Shown here one piece after another: positions 10,366 through 21,461 of a DNA stretch of 64,000 nt. Within the stretch, counting starts at the first letter, position 1. Every line of letters begins with the position of its first letter. A program made the position numbers and the translations under genes. Below the pieces are notes generated by a model, which ran no database searches, had not been told where the DNA came from, and worked only from the letters and a program-made list of their open reading frames with translations. This DNA is from Paramecium tetraurelia (taxonomy: Eukaryota; Ciliophora; Oligohymenophorea; Peniculida; Parameciidae): NCBI RefSeq assembly GCF_000165425.1, contig NW_001799444.1:62001-126000 (forward strand), written 5' to 3'.

Positions 10366-12947
10366 TCAAACTTTGATCTCTTTTCTTTTTTCTGGTTCAT
10401 ACTCCTCCTCCAAAGATTCAAGTAGTTAATACAAAATTGAACTTAAATATGAATTTTAGAAACCCTAATAATGAAATATAAATTGTACTTCAGAGGTTAA
10501 ATTCGGTTTGATGAATTTGCAGAGATTTAAATATCCGCTATATTCTTATTCTCTTGGAAATACTCCCAAAGATCGTTTGTATCTATTTATCAATCTACCT
10601 TAGTAATATAAAAATATCCCTAAATTGTTTTGAGGTAATCTACAAATTCCATAAGACTCTGTGCATTCATTCAATTTATTGGATAGTTTGCTATTTCCCA
10701 ACATAACTTTGAATTTATTTTCCATCTTATTTTTAATGGATGAGGCAACTTGCAGTTGATCATTAACAGAGACTTTAAAAGGAAGTTAATCTAAGGAATA
10801 GAATTTGATATATTCCTTTAACGAGTAATCGGGATATTTAATGGCTTCATCCTTTTTGAGATCAAAGGCTGAATATGTATTAGAGATGATGTCATCATTA
10901 TAAATGCTCAATTCAAATACTTTCTAATGAGAATGTATTTTAGCAAGATCAAAGATAAAAATCTTGGTATAATTGTAGTTGCAATTAAATATGAAATCTT
11001 CTTCAATTAAAAGATGAGTGACAGCATTTAATAAGTGATATTTACTTTAAGGTGAATCTACTTTTCTCTCTTTCTCACTACTAATAGTCAGAGTGTAATT
11101 GTAGAATGTCAAGGATTCATCACTAGGATTCTTGAGGTTATTCATTGAAATGAAACAGACATAATAATTATTCTATGATTTATGACAAATTAAGACACTA
11201 TCCCCTAAACGAAGAGATGCAATCTTAAAATTCAAGGCATATTACTTTTTATTGAATTATTATTATTCTTCTTAAATCAAGCCTTCTCCTCCATTCCTAG
11301 TAATTTGTTCATAATCTTATTTGTTTAAACATATCTTCTTCTTTGGAATATCAAAATTTAATAAAAAGTCACTTAAATCTTCTAAATCTTTAGTCTCCTT
11401 CTCAAATAAAATTATTAATGGAATTTTCTCTTAGAGATCGCTATTTGTATATTGAGATTTCTTCCTTCTTAGACGTTAGGCATATTCGATTTTCAACTCA
11501 GATGCTTCTGATAATTTGGCATTGTCTAAGAACAACCCAAAACATGACATAGGCGATTAAACTAGTTTTGAAATTCTAATTTTAAATCTCATTAATAAAT
11601 TACTCATCAATGAAGGTCAAAGATAGTTTTGGTTAACGAATAGAATTATTCTCTGCCACCTTATTAAAAGAGATCTCCTCCTCTTATTAATTCCCATAAA
11701 TCAATTAACAATACTTACAAACATTCTTCATCTCATCCCTTGAAAACTTTTATAAGTGATTTTCACTATCTTTCAAGTGTAATACCATAATGTCTTCCAG
11801 AACTTCACCCATACTTCTCAACCCTCCAAATACAATCAATTGATCCTTAAAAACAATACAACTATGTGAAAATCTTGGTTAAAATATGGGAGTCTTGGAT
11901 CTTGGTACCAATTTGCTCCAAGTCTAACACTTTAATTAACAAATGCTACCTTCATGACTGTTTCAAATATCCAAATATCATTCTTAGGATATATAGGCTT
12001 TTCTTCCTCATCCCCATTCTAAAAATTATCCTCTTCGTCCTGTTCTAACGCATCATCCTCATTGTCCTTCAATTAATCATACGAGTATCTAGTTAAATAT
12101 TTCAAACGATTTACCCTTCCCCTCCTATTACAAAAAGAAATCTATCAGCATAAGCCACTGCAGAATGAGAAGCACGAGGGGTTGGCTACTAAGATCCATT
12201 TGGCTTGATCTTCTCAATTTTAATAACAATATTGGTCTCACCATTTTACTTTTTGTCCTCCAAGGAATCTTATTGATCAAATCTTTGTTGCAAATCATTG
12301 ATGTTCTCGAAATCCAACTTATACAAATCCTTATAAAATAATAATTGCTTTTATGACATTTAACCTTGACCCCCAAAAATGTAAACGCTCTCTCCGATCT
12401 TATTTGCAGTATGACTCTCTAATTTAATCATCTCATCTCCAGTGAAATTTGTGATTTATTAAAATCTATTAGTTTTTACATCATATAGCCAATGTGAATC
12501 TGTCATAGTGTTCTGGACCTAGTCCCAACCTCCATATATGTAGATTAATCTCTATGATAATGCTATCATTGAATGTCCTTCTCTGGCTTGCATATCTTTT
12601 GGCACTTAAATTTCAGTCCACTCCGATGTCTCAATGTCAAAGCTCCAAAAATCACCCATTATGTAATCATTACTAGACCCTCCAAAAAAGTAAAGCTTAT
12701 TTTGAAGACAAACGGAACAATGAGAATCTCTACCAGCTGGATGTTTAGCAGATGGACTAGTCAATCTTTCCCATTAAAACGTTAAGCAATCCATTCTATA
12801 GATTTATTCCCATTATTTGGCATTGTCTGATTTGCCACACCCACTGAAAACATACATGTATTTGTCATGCAATACAGCAGTATGACCCCATCTCTTACAA
12901 GGATAATTCGGGCTCTTTCTTTTATTTACACTTGAGTTTTTAGACAT
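10366..12947 (-). CDS. Kelch-repeat protein with C-terminal MORC-like (GHKL/S5) region
   Basis: An 833-aa protein with three introns (12089..12114, 11924..11949, 11576..11603). Residues 1-350 carry kelch repeats: blades with YVFSGCGK, LYFFGGSS, IYIYGGWD, VYIFGGQGQ and LFVIGGEG, each followed by a conserved Trp or Tyr. The second half resembles MORC ATPases in order: LFLDNAKLSEASELKI (N-box region), NFKIASLRLGDSVLI (the GFKSGSxRLG-like segment), a YSLKEYIKFY stretch, and GIFLYYQGRLINRYKR followed by a Gly-rich hydrophobic strand (S5 domain). The usual catalytic Glu of the N-box and the DNGxGM loop are not preserved, so ATP hydrolysis is doubtful. A kelch propeller on a MORC body would give a protein-binding head to a chromatin-type clamp. 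The kelch call is sure; the MORC call is pattern-based. Exon sum 834 codons. Confidence 0.8.
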
Positions 12948-13468
12948 CCATTATGCATTTCTAAAGATTTTTGTTGGGATTGTAGTAATCTCCTATTGAA
13001 CTTAATTCATATGCAATTATAATTTAATAAATGTTCACAATCACAAATTAAATTAAATATTCGTTTTCCCCTCTCAGATCTACGCATAAGTACATCAACA
13101 ATAAATTAAGACATAATAATAAAACCAATCTATCATATATTCCAATTTAGTCCCCTTAATTCATGAACAAAAAGATTACTCAATAATAGATGCTTAACTT
13201 AAAAAATTCAGATATTCATGTAATAATATTTTGAAATAAAGGGTTTTAAATAGTTGGATGTAGAATAAAATGGAAAGTTTTCCCGATTATTATTAGCCCC
13301 TATAAAATTGGCTAATTAATTAGATGAAAATTAGATATTTTTATGTTATAATATTTAAATTAATATTACAAAATTTCTTAATTATTTGATTTGAGAATAT
13401 TCTCTATCTTTAATATAATATCGCAATATTCATTGTCCAAAATATTCAATATAATATATTCAATTTAA
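12948..13468. other. Intergenic spacer, no gene seen
   Basis: About 520 very AT-rich bases between two minus-strand genes, holding the promoter of the kelch gene and the 3' flank of the carboxypeptidase gene. Scanning both strands shows only short frames broken by TGA. No repeat or RNA structure was recognised. Confidence 0.5.
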
Positions 13469-15675
13469 TCAATTAAATTTATTTTATGTGTTCTTTCGTT
13501 TTACTTTTTGTGTGAATTCAAATATTAATCTTGGATCCCATGTATCTTTTTTCTATATTGATTTTGATATTACTGCTAAATTCTTATTTTCTGGACTGTT
13601 ATATTAAGTACTTTGAAATGATTGATTAAGTCGTATTTATTATTATTAAAAAGTTAATTACTATTATTATTGTTATTAAATCTAATCACTCTTTATTTTA
13701 TTATGAACCACTTTGATTGACAATCCATTATGAATCGGAGGCACAAAATTAGTTTTCTGAAACTGGAAATTCTATTTTTTTTAGGAGGGTATTAATATTT
13801 ATTGCTGGCTCTGTTCCATTTCTTAATTATTATTAGATTATTGAGTCTTCAATTTAAACTTGTTGGTAGGAGTAATGTCAACTGAGATGTCCTTTATTTG
13901 TGATTAAGTGATATTCATTTATTAATGGAAGCTTGAACTCTTCATTTATCTCTTTTCAATCTTACTTTTGGGCATAGAAAAATACCGAATATTCTCGTAA
14001 TTCTGATTGTTAAAGGAATTTAATTAGGGTTGTTGCAATTTCTTAATGAAACTGATTTCCTTCTTAATGGAAACCTTCTTTTCAAATCTCTTCTTTTGTT
14101 TGGGCTGTTTTTATACAATCATACCATTTTCAGGATCTGAATCGCTTTAGTCTTCAGTACTATAGAGGTCTTGATTAGTGTATTATTGCCTGTTCTTTTC
14201 CAATTCGATTGCAACCTGTTATTTTAAATTAACATTTGTATAGTAGAGTAGTAGACTTTTATACAGATCCTAACCAATTTGCAAGAGATCTGATTGAGTG
14301 AATTACTTGATTTAATAAAACTCATTATATCCAAAAAAGCTGGTCTCTAAAGTAAATATGTCATGAATTTCATTAGGAAAATGTTTCTTAACTAGTTTAT
14401 AAACGAATGCTCGAGCAGTTTTCATTTTGCAGGGTTCAAGTGAGAAGGTGCAGGAATTGAAATCAAAGAACTTGCTAGTGGTTTTAAATATATATGGTAA
14501 TATCCTGCATTAGACTACATCTTAGTCTCCTCTGCAAGTGTACATGAATGAGTTTAATCTAAATTGAATTACTAAAATACTTTTTAGAATGTCCATGCAA
14601 ATCTACAAAGCAAACAATGTTCCTTGTTTGAATGATATTTTTCAAAAGATTTTTGGTTTCGATAATCTAAGAATGCAATTAGGGGTTAGGTTTATGCCAT
14701 TATCGATTCAAGTCCTTCCCACTCAAATCGCATCTAAAATTTCCGCAATCAACTCCATCTGGATTAAAGAGGGGAATGATAATGAAGTGAAACCTTTGAG
14801 TTAGGACTTCATCTTTGTCAAGACTGCTCAAAAAGCCTTAGCAAACAAAAGATGATACAGTTTCTCCAGGATGTTAGCGAGCTATGACGACTATAACATC
14901 GTTATTTGGTGAACCATATCTGAGGATGGGAATTTTGAAGCCGGAGAGGGAGGTGGTGAGGATTTAGTAATCATTTTTAAGGAAGGCATATAGATCGGTA
15001 TTGGTGTAGGGATAGTTAAGAGACAGTTTGAACTTTTTGTGTTTTGAGGGTATGATGACTGAGAGTTGGTATAATTTACACATGTGTGTGGGATACTAAA
15101 ATGATTGATAGATTTACCTTCAATTTATAGTATTGGGAGGATTTGAGTTTGACGTTGGTTTCCAAGGTTTCCCATTTGAATCCATCCTTGATCATGACGG
15201 AGAGACCATATTTTAAGGATTTGTATTCTTTGATCTATATAAGATTAAGGGTATTTACCAGATTGATGATGTGGAAGGTGAGGACTTGGCCTTGAGGGTT
15301 ATTGACTTCGAAATAGAACCATTGGGAATAGCCCATTGTATTTGTATCATCTTATAAAATTAAATTAAATTCGTTGTCCTTTATCTCGTAAGCAGCATAA
15401 AGATTGGCTGATTCGAAATTGGAATTGAACATTCCATTGGTTATGATTGGTTGTGACTTGATGAATTTGTTGTCGTCTAGTAGCAATCCATTGAAATGGT
15501 ATTTGAAATTGTATGAGGTGGTTTGCTTGTGTTTTAAATAGACACATTTTTGTTCAATATTATGTAGGGGTGTTTGGATGTTGACGGATGTGTCAATAAA
15601 GAGGTCTTTGGGTAGTTTTAATTAATAATTATTTTAATCTGATTCTTCAGAAATAAATCCCTCATCATCGTTCAT
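13469..15675 (-). CDS. Cytosolic carboxypeptidase (CCP/AGBL-type M14 tubulin deglutamylase)
   Basis: A 712-aa protein with three introns (15235..15258, 15096..15117, 14559..14580). The N-terminal beta domain typical of CCPs shows TMGYSQWFYFEVNN. The peptidase domain keeps the zinc ligands in ARQHPGETVS (H and E) and DLHGHS (H), the substrate-binding NPDGV and GKDLNRQW motifs, and the catalytic Glu in FTLETSFFGY. This family removes polyglutamate side chains from tubulin and other proteins in the cytosol and cilia, so a role in ciliary microtubule modification is likely. The C-terminal tail (about 200 aa) is Gln/Lys-rich. Its start is only 46 bases from the start of the divergent trichocyst gene, so the two must share a very compact promoter. 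Exon sum 713 codons. Confidence 0.92.
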
Positions 15676-15721
15676 ATTTATTTAATTTTAATTACCCGTT
15701 TTTATAAATTATTATTAAATA

Positions 15722-16807
15722 ATGAAAGTGACAATCGCCCTTGTATTGTTAGTCACATTGGCATCAGCCACATCCACCAAAGACTAGATTCTTGCTCTCC
15801 TTCAAACAGGAACAAAGGCAAGCGACGCCATCGACACTGTCTTTGGCTTATTGAACGATTTGATTCAATCAAATAAGGATGCTCAATTCGCAGCAGATCA
15901 AAAGAATGAAACAGACGAATGGATCGGTGCATAGTAATTATGTTTACTAATACTATAGGACAATCGAGTAATTCACCAAAATCAAGACTTTGAATCAGAA
16001 ATTATTCCAATAATCAATTGAAAACAGAGCCCAATTTGAATAAGACCTCCATGACACAAAGAATTATCTTGCTTGGAACGAACAAAGACAAGACGAAATC
16101 AACAGAAAGATCTAAGTCCTTCTTGACGAACAATGTCTTAGCAATCAACTCTTTGTCAGATCAATCAAACAAAACAGAGAAGCTCTTGAAGTCGTCAGAT
16201 TACTAAAACAAGACGTTGCAGGATACATCATCAACGGAGACTCCTTTGAATTAGTTTAAGTTCACAGTGTCGCTGACAAATTGAAACAATACAGCAACAC
16301 ATTCTAAGAATAAGAGATCCAATCATTCCTCCAATTGGCCAACAAATAAGAAGACGGAGCATCAAGCAGAGGAGCAACCTTGGCAGAAAAAGTCTTGGGT
16401 GTCTTGGAATCCCTTGAAGCCAACCTTTAAGCCTCACTTGAAGCTCTTGAAGTCAATGAAATCAATGCATCCTGGGAATTGGCCGGTTGGGTTTCATTGA
16501 GTGAAGCTGAAGTAGCAAGCCTCAAAGTTGAATACGAAAGAAAACAAGTCTATGCTGACAGATTAGCTACTGTAACATTGTTTAATTAATTATTCTCTAG
16601 TAAATCTAAGCTGCCTTAGCACAATAAGCCAAATCCAAGATCATCCTCCAAGAATCACAAGATGCTTTAGATCAAGCCTTATCTGACTTGGAAAACAAGA
16701 GAGCTGACTATGCTGAAGCCAAGGCCAAAAGAGATGAAGAGAATGCCATCCTTGCCGAAGTCATCACTATGTTCAAGAAATAAGTTGCTTCATGGTCTGG
16801 AAGATGA
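15722..16807 (+). CDS. Trichocyst matrix protein (TMP)
   Basis: A 343-aa secretory protein with two introns (15934..15958, 16572..16600). It begins with a signal peptide (MKVTIALVLLVTLASA). The mature part is almost entirely charged alpha-helix, with the phrase ILALLQTGTKASDA and repeated heptads (ALSDLENKRADYAEAKAKRD). This is the layout of Paramecium TMPs, which are processed into small acidic polypeptides and crystallise inside trichocysts, the exocytotic dart organelles. Codon usage is strikingly rich in C-ending codons (GCC, GAC, ATC, CTC) compared with neighbours, as expected for a very highly expressed gene. TMPs belong to a large multigene family in Paramecium, so near-identical copies elsewhere are likely. 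The divergent partner starts 46 bases upstream. Confidence 0.88.
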
Positions 16808-16877
16808 GATTCATCATTTTATATTCAATATAAATATGAATTCATTTATTCAATGTTTCATACAGCAGGCAGTCAAA

Positions 16878-18673
16878 ATGTCAATATCAGAGACCTATGC
16901 TTAGAAGATCCCCAACATCTTTGAAATCAACACTCTTCTGATGATAACTTTCATATTGTTATTTGTCTGGCGAATAATTACATTGAAGACTAAAACATTT
17001 GCAAATCCACTCAAGATCTTGGGTATAGCTACTTTGAAACTAATACACTATGTTTCCTCCTTATACAGTCTCATCATGTTTTCATTTTTGATGTAAGCAT
17101 CGCTCTTATAATAAGTTCATACGTGGCAGATTAATTGGCCTTTAGGAATCTTAACAAATTCAAAGTGATTTAAATCTTCTTTGTTATTATCATCTTCTTT
17201 TGGGGAACAGACATCAACCTATTTTCACTTACCCTCGTAACTCTAATAGAAAAAATTACTAAAATGGTCATTTAAGCTAATTAAACATAAAAAGAAGACG
17301 AGATCTCCACTATTTTATCTTATGTGTTAGCATTAGGCATAATTCTCACAGTATCCATCTATGAAGTATCATTATTGTAACTCATTAGATATTCATTTCA
17401 GAAGAATTGGAAGGATTCAACATCATGGAATTTCCAATATTCAATTTGCTCATGATAGCCCTATTCTTGTTGGCCTTGTAGAAAATAACCTACAATATCA
17501 CTAAAGAGTAACACAACAAATTCATCGGCGTCATAATGTGTCTCTTATTTTTGATTTACGAGTTGAAAGATAAAATCTTTGATCCCTTCAATCATTAAGT
17601 GATGTGGGTAAGTCTCTCTATTCTAGCTGCTCTAAACATCTTTGAGAACACAGAAGAAGAATCGCAATTGATCCAGAGTAATAATAGAATGCTTGGAGAA
17701 GATGAAATTTCATTCTAAGCATTCATGAATCATTTAAAAAATAATTCAGATTCAAAGAAATTGATGATTCAACTCTCCCTCAACTTTTCATTTATGTTTG
17801 TTGAATTAATCTATGGTTGGATAAGTAACAGTTTGGGATTGATCACTGATTCACTTCATATGCTCATCGATTCAAGTGCATTGGCCATAGCATTGTTTGC
17901 CAGTTTCATGGCTAAAAGAAAAGCTAATTCAACCTACACATTTGGTTTTGAGAGAGTAGAAATCCTATCAGGATATGCTAATGGTGTATTCCTACTATTT
18001 GCAGTTGTTGAAATAATCTCAGAATCCTTTGAGAGAGTCATTACTCCTTAAGAAGTTCTACCTGAAAAGATGTTGGTTGTTTCATTCTTAGGATTGCTAG
18101 TTAATGTGATTGGATTATTCTTCTTTCATAATCATGGGCACATTCATTCAGAAGAAGTGGATGAATAATTGGAAGAAAAACACCATCATCATTGTTCTCA
18201 TCACCATGACCATAATCATAATTTGTCTGGAGTGTATTTACATATTCTAGCAGATGCCTTAGGAAGTGTTGCTTGCATCATTTCAGCTCTGCTTATATAT
18301 TACTATTAGTTCCATATGGCTGATCCCATAGCTTCCATTATTATTTCATTACTCATTCTTACCACAACAATTACCTTACTTAAAGACACTAGTAAAATAT
18401 TGCTGATGCATGTACCTTATTCAGGGAAGAAGGTGTTGGCTGCCATTTCTCATGATGTAATTACTATTCTTAATTTAATTTTAGTTAAATTATAGAGGGT
18501 TTGATCCTCAAGATATGAAATTGTGGTAGTACAAGGAGAAGAAACTGGTTTTTACTGCGAGATTTCAAATCAAGTCAGAAGATGAAGCTTAGATCAAATC
18601 AGAAATAGATGGCATTGTTTCAAAGCATAAAGAGGTAGTAATTAATGCAATTGATTTTGATTATGTTGACTGA
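16878..18673 (+). CDS. CDF-family zinc transporter with extended membrane N-terminus (ZnT5/7-Msc2-like)
   Basis: A 573-aa membrane protein with three introns (17093..17115, 17366..17388, 18457..18484). The first 280 residues form several hydrophobic segments not found in ordinary CDF carriers. From about residue 280 the CDF core begins. TM2 carries the metal site HxxxD (SLHMLIDSS), TM5 carries HILADALGS (HxxxD), and a His-rich cytosolic loop (KHHHHCSHHHDHNHN) precedes it. A short C-terminal cytosolic domain ends the protein. The HxxxD sites favour zinc over manganese. The N-terminal extension recalls ZnT5/Msc2 proteins of the early secretory pathway, which load zinc into the ER/Golgi lumen; localisation here is inference. 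It starts 70 bases after the trichocyst gene, same strand. Exon sum 574 codons. Confidence 0.9.
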
Positions 18674-18715
18674 ATTAATTTTGTGTTAATTTACAATTCA
18701 TATAAATATATTTAA

Positions 18716-21459
18716 ATGGAAGACTAATTTTCTGAAGATTATCACCTCTCTCTTTAGTAAGGTTCAATTTTCTCTATAATTAAGCTTCTGCTAGACTGTC
18801 CGATAGATATCAAGACAAGTTTAAGCCTCATTCTATTCTCTTAGAGTAAAATCCAGTCCCAAACAAAAATACAGATTCATCTCAAATATAAATTTGGGAA
18901 TCGGCTTCCGATACTCCTGTTAAGGAATCCATTTAATAGCCATCAATCAATGGTATCAACCTCAGAAATTCATTGGTTTTGCAAGTAACTCATATTTTTG
19001 ATTAGAATCGAACAATGACTCATATACCGACAGTGAAAAGAATTAAATAAATCATAAGTAGGAACAAACTGATATTGGAAGTCAAAGATAGACTCATGAG
19101 GATAGGCTATATCTACCCCAAAAATGAAAAAACCAATCTCGTTAATTTTCTTAAGGAGACCTATCTTGGAGATTTAAATAAGGATTAAATAAGAAAATAA
19201 ATTTTTTTTGAGCCAATTAAAATTAAAATCCCAACCTTCAGTCCCACTAGTGCATTTATCCTGATTTGGCAAATTTTTAGAATAATTTAAATCATGTTTT
19301 TATTGTGGTGGGTTCCATTCAAAATTGCCTTCACTCCTGAGGGCTCTACTGATATCAGAAATATAGAGTAAGCGTTGGTGTACTTATTGATATTTGACTT
19401 AATAATTAAGTTAAATGTTGGCATAATTGATCAAGGCCAAATTATGAAGGATCGCCTTTTCATCCTCCTCTATTACATCAAATACGAACTGTATGAAGAT
19501 ATCATCTATTTGATTACCTTGATCATTATCATAAGAGAATAGCCAATCGACACCTACCTAATAAAAGAAATAATAGTCTTAACTTAGTTCTCACTCAATT
19601 TCTTTAAATTAAAAAAGAAAATAAAAACTTATGAAGAAACGCTTACTACCTAATCAACTCTAATTGAATTAGCCAATTTGTCCTAATTAATTATAGTAAT
19701 CTTCTACTTCGCCCATTTTATGGCCTGTGTGTGGTATTACGTGGGGATAAAAAGTTTGGATCAATTCAATGAATCTTGGATAATCAAATACGAATTGATC
19801 AACGCTCCGATATCTTACTGTTACGGATATTCATTTTACTGGGCTACTGCCACCATGGTTACTGTAGGGTATGGAGATGTTACTGGGCAGAATATTTATG
19901 AAGTTCTTTGTTCTATAATATTGATGTTTTTGGCCAGTGGAATATTTGCATTTTCTATTAATTCTATTGGTTAGATATTCAGTAACATCGACAACCAACA
20001 ACAAGTGTATAAAAGAACACTCTTGCTTATTAACCATTACATGCAATTTAATGAAGTTTAGTTATCATTGCAAAGCAGGATAAGAAATTATATTAAGTAC
20101 TTTTTCGAATAGGAGAACAAGGGAAGCAAAAGTGAAATCGATTTAGTCTTAAATCAACTGTCAAACAATTTGAGACAAGAACTGTTATAGGATGTGCAAT
20201 TAAGAGTACTGAAATAGGCTGACTTTTTTAGAAACAATTTCTCTCAATCAACAATCAGATTAATTGCTGATCATGTTAAGTTTTAACAATGCACACCTAA
20301 AGAGTTGATTTATAAATAATAAAATAATGACGACAAATCCATTTATATTATTTAAAAGGGAGAAATCTAATTAATTGATGATAATTCAGGAAAGGTCCTC
20401 AAAGTATTTACTAAAGGCTAAAGCTTTGGGGAATTAGAATTTCTCTCCTTTTAAACAAGATTCTGTAGTGCATACAGTGTGACATTCAGTCAACTCTATA
20501 AAATTACAAGAGAAGACTTTCTAAATTTAATTAAGGACAATCCTATGGACTATTAAAAATTTCAACAAATGAAAGATTAAATTTAGTTAAAATATCAGAA
20601 CGATTAATTCAAATGTTATGCATGTGATTAAAAACATCTTATTTGGGATTGTCACTTCTTATTTTATAAACCGAACATTGAAGTATTGATTAAGAAATCT
20701 TTGTTCTACACTGAATAAAAAAGATCTCATTTTAAAAGATCTGATAAAAGATACTTGAACATCTTACACAAGACTCTAGACAATGAAGATTCTATAGAAC
20801 AAACGTAGAAGGTCGGCACTGTTCCATCTGATTCTTCCTCTGAGAATTCCTCATAGGAAAGCAAAACACCAGAAGTGGAATAAACAAAAGTCCGAGACTC
20901 AGTTTCAAAGTTAGGTCAATCACATTAGTCAAGAAAAAGTTCAGCACATAGTAAATAGGGATAAGTAATTATTGAAGATTTTAATTTTCAATTAAATAAA
21001 AGACAATCTAATCGTCAAAGTGTCAGATAGACAGATATTGATACCCCATTGACTCAGAAAAGAAAATCAATGCAATCAATATTCCCTTAGGATGCTAAGA
21101 ATTCCGTATCTGCTACTCAATTGGCTCCAATCAAAGAGGAAATCAGAAAGGAAAATAAGGATTATAATCAGAATTTTAAAAGTTTTCATTAATTAGATGA
21201 ATTAATTGATAACAAGTAATATGATGAAGATGAGATTGATTCAGTATTTTCATTTTAATATTATCTTCCACATAATAATGTGGAAAATGTTTTGTAAGAG
21301 TATTAAAGATTTCAAAAGTAATTTAGATAAAAAAAAATCAAAGTTACAAAAAGTAAGTATATGTTCCACAAAATTACTAAGATTAATAGGCAAAAATAAA
21401 ATAAGCATAAGAAAGATCAAACATCAGCAAATTCTTTAATAATAAGAGAAAATGTATGA
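18716..21459 (+). CDS. CNBD potassium channel with C-terminal zinc-knuckle-like motif
   Basis: A six-transmembrane cyclic-nucleotide-binding-domain K+ channel of about 899 aa. The pore helix and filter read YWATATMVTVGYGDV, preceded by the S5 segment FYFAHFMACVWYY. After S6 (FAFSINSIG) comes a C-linker, then the CNBD with FTKGQSFGELEF as its phosphate-binding cassette. Directly behind it lies CYACDQKHLIWDC, a CCHC-like cluster also present in the channel at 33450. The tail is Ser/Gln-rich and disordered. One clear intron lies at 18985..19005. The first junction is less certain: a 23-nt intron 18762..18784 starting GTTCAA, or a 38-nt GTAAGG intron; both keep the frame. Such channels set membrane potential and ciliary responses in Paramecium. 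The stop is two bases from the stop of the convergent anoctamin gene. Confidence 0.88.
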
Positions 21460-21461
21460 AT

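Noticed and set aside
18762..18799. A 38-nt GTAAGG intron for the first junction of the K+ channel.
   Set aside because: It keeps the frame, but the 23-nt alternative has the normal length. Neither is proven, so the shorter one was preferred.
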